Of a stretch of DNA of 36,648 nucleotides, positions 24,875 to 31,180 are shown piece after piece. A program made the translations under genes and the position numbers. Location of the stretch: contig CALXTJ010000008.1 of the NCBI GenBank assembly GCA_944391375.1, positions 1 to 36,648 of the forward strand, written 5' to 3'. Under the pieces are notes generated by a model, which was not told the DNA's origin, ran no database searches, and saw only the letters and a program-made list of their open reading frames with translations. How positions within the stretch are numbered: position 1 is the stretch's first letter; each line of letters begins with the position of its first letter. Origin of the DNA: an uncultured Alphaproteobacteria bacterium (GTDB lineage Bacteria; Pseudomonadota; Alphaproteobacteria; RF32; CAG-239).

Positions 24875-25427
24875 CGGTACAATCCTCAGCATTTAAATCT
24901 AAAACTTCGCAGACCACATCATAATCAAAACCGGCACGAATTAAAGTTCCCATATCTTTTTGCCGATTCGTTCGGCGGCTTTCTTCACTTTCCCGAAACG
25001 GTCCGATTCGTTTTTTACGAGCCAGTTTTAACGCCATCTCTTTTAGATTATATTCTTTGTTTTGCAGTATATCGGTAACCGTATCTTCCGCTATGCCCTT
25101 TTGTTTGAGCTTGTTTTTGATGTATCTTTCCGGTTTTCCGGCATTAAGATAGTCGGTTATTTTCATTTCGGCATAGCGATTATCATCCAAATATTTCCAA
25201 CTTTCAAAATCAGCCAACAATTCCTCAATCCAAGAGTAAGCCTGATGCTTATCAAAATCCGGATTTTGACGGGCATAATCATTGACGCGTTTTTTTAGGA
25301 CCTGCCGTAAATTATCAACCGAGGATTCAAAGCGTTTAAGATAGTACAGGCCGATATTTTTCAGCCGTTGTTTGGTAATTTTTTTCAACACCTTTTTATA
25401 AGGCTTTTTATCGTCACATTCCGCCAC
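24846..25427 (-). CDS. recX: RecX-family regulatory protein
   Basis: Encodes 193 residues, all helical, with the three-repeat RecX architecture: 'YYLKRFESSVDNLRQVLKKRV' (first repeat), 'LDDNRYAEMKITDYLNAGKPERYIKNKLKQKG' (second, the best conserved), and 'LIRAGFDYDVVCEVLD' (third). RecX binds RecA filaments and limits their extension. recA itself is not in the window. The start is a GTG at 25427 with only a weak GAAAGA upstream; no better start exists before the first helix. It is divergent from hslO and translationally coupled to the downstream hypermodification-family gene. Confidence 0.85.
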   Translation of the reverse strand: MAECDDKKPYKKVLKKITKQRLKNIGLYYLKRFESSVDNLRQVLKKRVNDYARQNPDFDKHQAYSWIEELLADFESWKYLDDNRYAEMKITDYLNAGKPERYIKNKLKQKGIAEDTVTDILQNKEYNLKEMALKLARKKRIGPFRESEESRRTNRQKDMGTLIRAGFDYDVVCEVLDLNAEDCTDDEYGKGLF

Positions 25428-25496
25428 TTGAAAAATCTTTCAAAATACACTAGATTACCCGATAGATTAACCAGTATTATACAAGGATTAAAAAAA

Positions 25497-26420
25497 TTGA
25501 GTAACAAAAATTTTGACAGTTGTGTATCTTTTTACACACACGGCGGAGTCTTTATGGGTAGAATTGTTCGCTTGGACAAGGTTTTACAAGACATTTTGGG
25601 CAGACATCAATATCCGCTTGATGTGTCGGCGGCTTTGGCCGAAACCACGGCTCTGGCGGTTATGCTTTCCGATGCTTTAAAATATAAAGGATTATTTACT
25701 TTACAAATTCAGGGCAACGGTCCGGTATCGGTTTTAGTAACGGATGTTACCTCGGAAGGTAAAATCCGAGCCTGTGCCAAGTTTGATGAACAAAAATTGC
25801 AACAAGCCAAACACTTGCGTAAGACCGAGGATATTATAGAGCAACTGCCGCATTTGGTCGGCGGGGGATATATGGCCTTTACCATTGATCAAGGACCGGA
25901 AACCGAATTATACCAAGGCATAGTAGATTTGCAGGGCAAAAATCTGACAGAGTTAGCCTTGCGTTATTTCAAGCAATCCGAACAGATTGACACCATTTTA
26001 AGATTATTTGTCAAACATCCGCAAGGTGAGAGCAAAACCTGGCAGGCTGGCGGTATAATGTTGCAAAAAGTGGCCTTAAAAGGCGGCAAAGAACAGCAGA
26101 TGAGTCCCGAAGAAATTAAGGAAGCCTGGAACGAGGCCGAAGTATTTATTCAGAGTTTGTCGGAAAATGAAATATTTGACGCCTCATTAAGTTCGGCAGA
26201 AATTTTATATCGGCTGTTTCATTCCAGTAATTTAACCGTAAGCCGCGAAAGAAATTACGAATTTGGTTGTCGGTGCAGTCGGGAAAAATTGCTAAATACT
26301 TTAAGTGGCTTTTCCGAAGAAGAGATTGATAAAATGTGTGAAAACGGCCAAATTACCGCCACCTGTCAATTTTGTTCGGAAAAATATGTATTTGACAAGG
26401 GCGAATTGCTAAAACACTAA
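25497..26420 (+). CDS. hslO: Redox-regulated chaperone Hsp33
   Basis: Encodes 307 residues. Hsp33 is a holdase activated by oxidation and unfolding. The C-terminal redox switch is intact: C258 and C260 ('FGCRCSRE') and C290 and C293 ('TCQFCSEKY') bind zinc when reduced. The N-terminal substrate-binding domain shows 'LTLQIQGNGPVSVLVTDV'-type sequence and the family 'GGYMAFTIDQG' block. The start is a TTG at 25497 with AAGGAT about seven to nine bases upstream; it gives 'NFDSCVSFYTHGGVFMGRIVRL', which aligns with the usual Hsp33 beginning, whereas the ATG at 25554 would cut off the first strand. A promoter-like pair (TTGAAA 25428-25433, TAGATT 25451-25456, spacer 17) lies upstream. Confidence 0.93.
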   Translation: MSNKNFDSCVSFYTHGGVFMGRIVRLDKVLQDILGRHQYPLDVSAALAETTALAVMLSDALKYKGLFTLQIQGNGPVSVLVTDVTSEGKIRACAKFDEQKLQQAKHLRKTEDIIEQLPHLVGGGYMAFTIDQGPETELYQGIVDLQGKNLTELALRYFKQSEQIDTILRLFVKHPQGESKTWQAGGIMLQKVALKGGKEQQMSPEEIKEAWNEAEVFIQSLSENEIFDASLSSAEILYRLFHSSNLTVSRERNYEFGCRCSREKLLNTLSGFSEEEIDKMCENGQITATCQFCSEKYVFDKGELLKH

Positions 26421-26515
26421 TTCGTACTTGCATATAACAAAAAATTGTATTACAAGAAGTTATCTTGAAGTTTTTCAAGAGGTTGTTTTATTGTTACTTA
26501 AACGGATGGATAAAG

Positions 26516-27124
26516 ATGAAAAAGATAAATAAAATATTTGCAAGCTTGTTGGTTATGTTATTGGGAGCCTGTGCCGGCAATGATGAGGTTGCCGAACCGC
26601 GTCGTTATGTAGAGCCTCGTTTTGACAATCAGCCCAAAATTGAATTATTGGTAAACAAGATTGATGTTATATCTGAATTTACACCGTCATTTACCCGCCC
26701 CAATGTAGAACATTTGTTCCCCATATCCATAGAGAAAGCGGCTCGCATATGGGCTAACGACCGCCTGGAAGCAGTAGATTTTTCATCTAATCGGGTTGCC
26801 GAATTTATCATTAAAGACGCCAGTGTTACCGAAGTTGAAGAGAAGGCTTCGCAGATATTTCATAAAGACAGTCTGAAATATCGTGCCACATTGTCGGTAG
26901 TATTAAAGGTAAGTTCTTTAAGCGGACAGTCGCAAGCTCAAACCTCCATAGAAGCTTGGCGGGAGTTGACCATGCCGATTGACACCAGCATAGAAGACAA
27001 AGAAAAATATTGGAATGAGATGGTTTACAAACTCTTTGATGAATTTAATTTAAGGATGGAAGAAAACATCAAACAATATTTGAACATGTATGTTAAGGAC
27101 AACACGGAAATTAAGGAATACTAA
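26516..27124 (+). CDS. Putative outer-envelope lipoprotein of unknown function
   Basis: Encodes a 202-residue precursor. A lysine-rich N-terminus, a hydrophobic stretch and the lipobox 'LLGAC' with Cys19 mark a lipoprotein signal peptide. The residues after Cys19 are Ala-Gly-Asn, without an Asp at +2, so sorting to the outer membrane is plausible. The mature part is mixed alpha/beta with 'IEKAARIWANDRLEAV' and a C-terminal helix with many charges; I recognise no named family, though it resembles conserved alphaproteobacterial 'hypothetical lipoprotein' genes. The ATG at 26516 has GGA at suitable spacing; an upstream in-frame TTG would add 17 residues ahead of the signal and is unlikely. It follows hslO by 95 bases and ends at a very strong hairpin. 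Confidence 0.82.
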   Translation: MKKINKIFASLLVMLLGACAGNDEVAEPRRYVEPRFDNQPKIELLVNKIDVISEFTPSFTRPNVEHLFPISIEKAARIWANDRLEAVDFSSNRVAEFIIKDASVTEVEEKASQIFHKDSLKYRATLSVVLKVSSLSGQSQAQTSIEAWRELTMPIDTSIEDKEKYWNEMVYKLFDEFNLRMEENIKQYLNMYVKDNTEIKEY

Positions 27125-27136
27125 GAGAAAGCAAAT

Positions 27137-27180
27137 ATCGTACAAAAAAGACGCTTAAAAAAGCGTCTTTTTTGTACGAT
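27137..27180. terminator. Terminator with perfect 20-bp stem
   Basis: ATCGTACAAAAAAGACGCTT (27137-27156) and its exact complement at 27161-27180 enclose an AAAA loop. The six-T run lies inside the 3' arm, so a terminator core GACGCTT/AAGCGTC plus T6 is embedded in a longer palindrome. It lies 12 bases after the lipoprotein stop and is probably bidirectional. The following 165 bases (27181-27345) are AT-rich and show no gene. Confidence 0.85.
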
Positions 27181-27345
27181 CAAAGTCACCTATCCGACAA
27201 GTATTTTCTCTAAATATAAAAGAAGTTACCTCAAATCACTTTTTATCTTTAGCTTTCTTTTAATAAAAGTTAAAAATAATGCTTTATGTCTAATTTTCAT
27301 GCTTAATTTGTTAAAGTTATTAGGACATTATTCCTTATAAACCTA

Positions 27346-27373
27346 TTGACATTTTGACAAAAAGCTTTATAAT
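27346..27373 (+). promoter_or_regulatory. Perfect-consensus sigma-70 promoter
   Basis: TTGACA (27346-27351) and TATAAT (27368-27373) are both six-of-six, with a 16-base spacer. A second TTGACA occurs at 27354-27359. Transcription should start near 27380, 26 bases before the ATG of the duplicated orphan. This is the strongest promoter signal seen in the window. Confidence 0.85.
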
Positions 27374-27405
27374 GAATCTATCAATCATATAGTAGGAGAA
27401 AGGCT

Positions 27406-28035
27406 ATGGAAGAAAAGATAAAATCATTTGATGAGTATTTTGCTGGATACAGAACTTTCAGTCACACGGATGATGATGAATTAGACAGGTGGTTTATCGC
27501 TGAGGCTAAGAAAATTTATAACGCACTTAAACACCCTAAATCAATTGAAAAAATGAAGGAAGTAGGTCTTATGGAGCATAAACGCAGATATGTCAATGAT
27601 CTGGATAAAGACCATTCTGCATTAACATTAAAAGTTGCTTCTGATCTGGCACATAAATATGCTGAATATAAGGCAGAAAATGCTCCGGAAACATTTGATA
27701 TGTATTTTGAGGGATATAAGAACTTTGATAATGGTGGAGAAATGGATCAATTGATCGTTAGCGATGCAAAAAAAATATATGAGAAATTAAAAACACCTGA
27801 AAAGATTAAAGATTTTAGAGAATATGGAATTGAAAATAGTGCAGATATAGAAAAAAAACTAAAAGGACATCACTTGAATATAACATATGAGGCTGTTTGT
27901 GAGTGTGCTCAGGAATATGCCGAATATGCAGAAAAGTATTGCAAAAATTCTAATCAACAGCAAATGTCTCAATCTAAAAATGCTGTTTTAGATGCTAAGA
28001 TACGCGAAGAAATAAGTGGAAAAAGAAGACAATAA
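27406..28035 (+). CDS. Orphan protein made of two related ~80-residue halves
   Basis: Encodes 209 residues. Residues about 7-89 and 97-177 are divergent copies of one unit: each has 'FDxYFxGY+xF' at its start, an 'AKKIYxxLKxPxxI' helix in the middle and 'A..YAEY' at its end. The unit is helical, acidic and Lys-rich; there is no signal peptide or membrane segment. A hydrophilic tail with 'NSNQQQMSQSKN' follows. I recognise no family. AGGAG and AAAGG lie just before the ATG, and a perfect promoter precedes it, so strong expression is likely. Base composition is more AT-rich, with more AGA and ATA codons than neighbouring housekeeping genes, which hints at acquisition. It sits directly upstream of a tRNA-derived repeat region. 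Confidence 0.82.
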   Translation: MEEKIKSFDEYFAGYRTFSHTDDDELDRWFIAEAKKIYNALKHPKSIEKMKEVGLMEHKRRYVNDLDKDHSALTLKVASDLAHKYAEYKAENAPETFDMYFEGYKNFDNGGEMDQLIVSDAKKIYEKLKTPEKIKDFREYGIENSADIEKKLKGHHLNITYEAVCECAQEYAEYAEKYCKNSNQQQMSQSKNAVLDAKIREEISGKRRQ

Positions 28036-28105
28036 CTATTGTAAAGATTCTATTGCATAGCCGGCAAAACCGGCGATACCCCCGTCTCGCCTATCCCTGG
28101 TAGTC

Positions 28106-28126
28106 GAACCCTAGTCTCTAGGGTTC
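28106..28126. repeat. Inverted repeat built from tRNA T-arm-like sequence
   Basis: GAACCCTAG (28106-28114) and CTAGGGTTC (28118-28126) form a nine-bp stem with a TCT loop. CTAGGGTTCAAATCC (28118-28132) is identical, on the opposite strand, to the T-arm of the tRNA-Ser gene at 28624-28716. The surrounding 28036-28146 region holds another small hairpin (GCCGG/CCGGC) and no coding frame I can support. Confidence 0.6.
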
Positions 28127-28146
28127 AAATCCAACACTCCTCATCA

Positions 28147-28185
28147 GTTAGAAAAAAACCCGCACAAGGCGGGCCTTTTTCTAAC
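28147..28185. terminator. Hairpin with terminator character before the repeats
   Basis: GTTAGAAAAA pairs with TTTTTCTAAC at the ends, and CCCGC with GCGGG near the loop, giving a long, nearly continuous stem. T5 follows the GC-rich core on the plus strand. It would end transcripts of the duplicated orphan gene; it directly abuts the first 219-bp repeat. Confidence 0.65.
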
Positions 28186-28404
28186 TGGCGGAGAGATAGG
28201 GACCGCTAAGTAAAAATGCCTTTAATATGGCATTTTTATCTGCAAGGTCTTGGAACATCTTGGCGAGCAAGGATAACGACAGTATCCTTAAGCAAGCCCA
28301 GATGCCCAAGAGGATAATCCCGTCCGTTGAGAGCAAGCTTTAAGCGATGCTTGAAACGGCCTCTCTGCCATTAAAAAACCCTTGCTCTGCAAGGGTTTTA
28401 GTAT
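28186..28404. repeat. 219-bp tandem repeat, unit 1 (tRNA-Ser-derived)
   Basis: This unit opens with TGGCGGAGAGATAGGGA, identical to the complement of the last 17 bases of the tRNA-Ser gene (28624-28640). It then has a terminator-like hairpin (28212-28237, AAAAATGCC/GGCATTTTT), about 135 bases with good folding potential, a 15-base match (13 identical) to the tRNA D-arm region ending at 28371, and a copy of the tRNA terminator (28373-28399). Unit 2 follows immediately with three substitutions. No coding frame or target-site duplication is seen. Confidence 0.92.
28248..28359. ncRNA. Candidate structured RNA inside each 219-bp repeat
   Basis: Within unit 1, TCTTGG/CCAAGA plus CATCT/AGATG (28248-28260 with 28300-28311) form an 11-bp stem with a small internal loop. 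This encloses hairpin AAGGATA/TATCCTT (28269-28289). Next to it CCGTT/AACGG and CAAGC/GCTTG (28324-28359) make a second hairpin. The same structure occurs in unit 2 (plus 219). The three differences between the units (28299, 28339, 28365) all fall outside these stems. Terminator-like hairpins flank the region on both sides. Strand and expression are undetermined; this may be a non-transcribed repeat. Confidence 0.4.
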
Positions 28405-28623
28405 TGGCGGAGAGATAGGGACCGCTAAGTAAAAATGCCTTTAATATGGCATTTTTATCTGCAAGGTCTTGGAACATCTTGGCGAGCAAGGATAACGACA
28501 GTATCCTTAAGCAAGCCTAGATGCCCAAGAGGATAATCCCGTCCGTTGAGAGCAAGCCTTAAGCGATGCTTGAAACGGCCTCTTTGCCATTAAAAAACCC
28601 TTGCTCTGCAAGGGTTTTAGTAT
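28405..28623. repeat. 219-bp tandem repeat, unit 2
   Basis: Same content as unit 1 at exactly 219 bases offset, with three C/T differences (28518, 28558, 28584). It ends where the real tRNA-Ser 3' end begins, so the functional tRNA gene supplies the third, partial copy of the repeat start. The near identity indicates recent duplication or ongoing homogenisation. Confidence 0.92.
28592..28618 (-). terminator. Terminator of the tRNA-Ser gene
   Basis: AAAACCCTTGC (28594-28604) and GCAAGGGTTTT (28608-28618) form a perfect 11-bp stem with a three-base loop; on the minus strand it runs into six T residues six bases after the tRNA CCA end. An identical hairpin occurs in unit 1 at 28373-28399. Confidence 0.85.
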
Positions 28624-28716
28624 TGGCGGAGAGATAGGGATTTGAACCCTAGGTACCCCGTTAAAGAGTACAATTGATTTCGAGTCAACCGCATTCGACC
28701 ACTCTGCCATCTCTCC
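28624..28716 (-). tRNA. tRNA-Ser (anticodon CGA)
   Basis: The minus-strand sequence folds as a class II tRNA of 93 bases including an encoded CCA. The acceptor stem is GGAGAGA with TCTCTCC, then discriminator G and CCA. The anticodon stem TTGA/TCAA encloses loop CTCGAAA, so the anticodon is CGA and it reads UCG. The variable arm is long (GTACT...GGGTAC region), as in serine tRNAs, and the T-arm is TAGGG-TTCAAAT-CCCTA. It lies 32 bases after the stop of the TPR gene on the same strand and may be cotranscribed; TTGCAT about 40 bases upstream is only a weak promoter hint. Confidence 0.95.
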
Positions 28717-28748
28717 ATATCTGCTCCTTATTAAAATAAAAAAATCAT

Positions 28749-30086
28749 TTATGCAAGCATTATTTGCTTGGCTATGCGTTTTATGTGCTCATCACATTTG
28801 GCTATGCATACCTGCATCTGCTTTAATTCGGCACTCAGCTTATGATTTTCGTAAATCTCCGCCGCCTCTTCATAATACTTTATCGCTTCTTCCAAATATT
28901 CTTCGTCATTTAACTGCTTGCCGGAATTATAAAATATGTTCCCGATGTCCTCTTGTGCTTTTGCCCATTTTAACGGCCATAAATCTTTAGTGTATACCTT
29001 CTGTCGCTTTTTGTAATTTTCTACCGCCAACATGGAAATTTCATCACTGTGGCTAAACAGTCCCAACATGGATAAATAAAATCCTAAATCTCCCTCAATT
29101 TTGGCCCAAAAATACGGAAATGTCGCATTGGTAAAAATTTTTTCCGCTTCTCTTAAGTGGAAAACCGCATCTCTTAAAGCCTGAATATCCGAAACTTGCT
29201 TCCAATACCCAAAATAAAGTTTGGATAATCTGTAAGAAAGTATCCCGAAATCATACGGATAAGAATACCGATTAAAATACTTTTGTGCCCTACGGCAACA
29301 CTCTGCCGCATTACGATAAAAAGTATATTTATGCCTGGCAAACATTTCCGCCGCATATTGATAAAGCTGTCCGAAATGAGCATAAATGCTACCGGTTAAT
29401 AAACCGTCTTTAAGTCCGGATGCCGCATTATGGGCATTTTCCAACATGGAACTTATTAAATTAACATCCTTTAATTGCAAAACATCTCTCTTGGCATGCA
29501 AATACACCAAGGCCAACATATTCAACACATAGGGCATGTAAACAACCGACAGTCCTTGCGGGGTGCCATTTCTGCCGATATCTTCGGTTAATTTTTTTAA
29601 AACTTCCGGCCTTTCGCCTCCGGCCATTAAAATTATGGCGGCAAGCAATTCGGCCATAACCTCAGGTAATTTTTTTTGCTCAAAATAAGCAAACGGTAAA
29701 TATAAACCGTCCAGTAAAGAAACCGTCAATAAATCGTCAGCTTCATACTGCCCGGCAATCTGAAAATTAAGCCGTATCTTATCAGCTTGCCGCAAGCCCC
29801 AAATTAAAACATCGGCTTTGGTCTTTTTTAAAATCTGTTTACCCGTATCAAAACAATCAAAAAAGTTTTTACCTTGCAAATTTAAAAAAGTCTTATCGGT
29901 TTTTTCATCATAAAAATTAACCGCCAAAAAATCATATCGTGCCAGTACTTGTTGCAAAAATAAACCGCAATTTTCGGAACGGCCGTCCTCAAAAGCGACA
30001 ATCGTAACTTTTATCGGTTCCAAAACCCGATTATCCGCTTCACCAGCCGTATCTTTTAAAAATCTATTTCCGAAAATCTTAAACAT
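28749..30086 (-). CDS. TPR-repeat protein of unknown function
   Basis: Encodes 445 residues. The N-terminal 150 residues form an alpha/beta domain ('EPIKVTIVAFEDG', 'KADVLIWGLRQADKIRL') that I do not recognise. From about residue 170 on it is helical with tetratricopeptide-like pairs; the clearest are 'PFAYFEQKKLPEVMAELLAA', 'ALRDAVFHLREAEKIF' followed by 'PYFWAKIEGDLGFYLSMLG', and 'WAKAQEDIGNIFYNSG' with 'YLEEAIKYYEEAAEIY'. The 'WA..Q..LG' pattern is typical of TPR proteins in alphaproteobacteria. No signal peptide. It begins six bases after the MraY/WecA-like gene, so the two probably act together, perhaps as a membrane protein and a cytoplasmic scaffold. Confidence 0.83.
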   Translation of the reverse strand: MFKIFGNRFLKDTAGEADNRVLEPIKVTIVAFEDGRSENCGLFLQQVLARYDFLAVNFYDEKTDKTFLNLQGKNFFDCFDTGKQILKKTKADVLIWGLRQADKIRLNFQIAGQYEADDLLTVSLLDGLYLPFAYFEQKKLPEVMAELLAAIILMAGGERPEVLKKLTEDIGRNGTPQGLSVVYMPYVLNMLALVYLHAKRDVLQLKDVNLISSMLENAHNAASGLKDGLLTGSIYAHFGQLYQYAAEMFARHKYTFYRNAAECCRRAQKYFNRYSYPYDFGILSYRLSKLYFGYWKQVSDIQALRDAVFHLREAEKIFTNATFPYFWAKIEGDLGFYLSMLGLFSHSDEISMLAVENYKKRQKVYTKDLWPLKWAKAQEDIGNIFYNSGKQLNDEEYLEEAIKYYEEAAEIYENHKLSAELKQMQVCIAKCDEHIKRIAKQIMLA

Positions 30087-30092
30087 ACTGAC

Positions 30093-31169
30093 TTATTTTT
30101 TACCTCTGTTTATGTTCTTTTTGACATTGGCCAATTCTTCTTTTACATTTTTAAAAACTTCTCGGTTGATTTCCTTTAAGGTCTTTTTGCCCTCATCAAC
30201 CCGATATAAAATACCCAAAAGCCAGGCATTAACCACCAAAGTAAAAATCGGAAAAGAGTAAGCATTGGCGGCCAACAACTGGAACCCTGCAAAAATCATG
30301 TTTATAATGCAAATTTTAGCAACTGCCACTCCGATGGCCGCAACATTTACCCCTTGTTCAAAGGCATGAAAATAAACCGTATTTTCCGTCCAATCCGGAG
30401 CTTTAACATTAAAGATATATCTTTGTATGAGTATCCATAAACTTTCGGCAATAAAAAACATCATCAATATTACCACCGAAGGGCCGGCCAATTCCAAAGT
30501 ACCTTTAAGCAAAATCCATGCCAACAAAAAGGCCGTTGCCGTACAGCTGCCGCTGCTTAAAAACACCTTACTCGGATACCAGTTTAAATTTAAAAATCCC
30601 AACCAAATTCCGGCCAGAAAAAGTCCCATCATTCCTAAATATAAAGGCATTCCGCCGACAAAGGCAATTATGGCAACTCCCAAAGTTACCGCCACCGCAT
30701 TAACACCGAAAATCCCCGAAAGTCCGTTTAAGTTTCTTAAACCCAAAACCCAAACGGCAATTACGGCAAACAATATCAACCGCTCCGCCCAAAACGGAAC
30801 CATGTTACTAAACACGGCATAATCTTCGGGCACAAAGCCGACCATAACTGCCACGGAAAACAAAATTGTGACATAATAAAGCCACTTAACATCAAACAAA
30901 AACATAAAATAAATTAAAACGGCAAGAAAGCATATTATCGGCAGCTCATATGCACTTACCGGAACAATAACATCCTGCATATCGGGCATAAAATAAAAAA
31001 TGCCCAACATCCCGATAATACTTAAACCGCCCAAATAGAGCCAACTTTCCTGATAAAACTTAAAATTATCCGGATTATCAACATCAATTTGACACAACCC
31101 CATACATAATTTGGAGGCCGTAAAACCGATTACCGATAAAATTATACCTGCAAGCAATACCCAGGACAT
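30093..31169 (-). CDS. Polytopic membrane protein related to MraY/WecA transferases, catalytic residues lost
   Basis: Encodes 358 residues with about ten membrane helices and a charged C-terminal tail. The segment 'LGFLNLNWYPSKVFLSSGS' (190-208) aligns with the family motif 'LGFL.fN..PAkvFmGDsGS', and 'NLNGLSGIFG' (146-155) with 'NLxDGLDGLxxG'. In both places the catalytic aspartates are replaced (GDxGS to SSGS; DGLDG to NGLSG). Only one Asp is present where the DD pair should be ('FLFDVKWLYY', 90-99). MraY and WecA move phospho-sugars onto undecaprenyl phosphate; this protein probably cannot do so and may bind a lipid carrier or partner instead. AAAGGAG precedes the ATG. It sits between rsmB and the TPR gene. 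Confidence 0.65.
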   Translation of the reverse strand: MSWVLLAGIILSVIGFTASKLCMGLCQIDVDNPDNFKFYQESWLYLGGLSIIGMLGIFYFMPDMQDVIVPVSAYELPIICFLAVLIYFMFLFDVKWLYYVTILFSVAVMVGFVPEDYAVFSNMVPFWAERLILFAVIAVWVLGLRNLNGLSGIFGVNAVAVTLGVAIIAFVGGMPLYLGMMGLFLAGIWLGFLNLNWYPSKVFLSSGSCTATAFLLAWILLKGTLELAGPSVVILMMFFIAESLWILIQRYIFNVKAPDWTENTVYFHAFEQGVNVAAIGVAVAKICIINMIFAGFQLLAANAYSFPIFTLVVNAWLLGILYRVDEGKKTLKEINREVFKNVKEELANVKKNINRGKK

Positions 31170-31180
31170 TTAATTCTCCT

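Noticed and set aside
26464..26479. Terminator after hslO (CTTGAA/TTCAAG)
   Set aside because: The stem is only six AT-rich pairs and no T-run follows directly.
28036..28146. A second intact tRNA or the 3' part of a tmRNA on the plus strand
   Set aside because: A T-loop-like stretch is present, but the T-stem does not pair, no acceptor partner exists upstream and the end is TCA rather than CCA.
28186..28623. CRISPR array
   Set aside because: There are only two 219-bp units with almost no sequence difference and no spacer/repeat alternation, and no cas genes are present.
28186..28623. Type III toxin-antitoxin RNA repeats
   Set aside because: Repeat length is far above the usual ~35-50 nt, and the neighbouring protein shows no ToxN/AbiQ-like features.
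28507..28710. A 67-codon minus-strand frame beginning in the tRNA-Ser gene
   Set aside because: It runs through the tRNA and repeat unit 2. Its start is the tRNA 5' end, and there is no ribosome binding site.
28186..28716. Complete integrative element at the tRNA-Ser gene
   Set aside because: Direct repeats of the tRNA 3' end exist, but there is no integrase gene and the intervals are only 219 bp.
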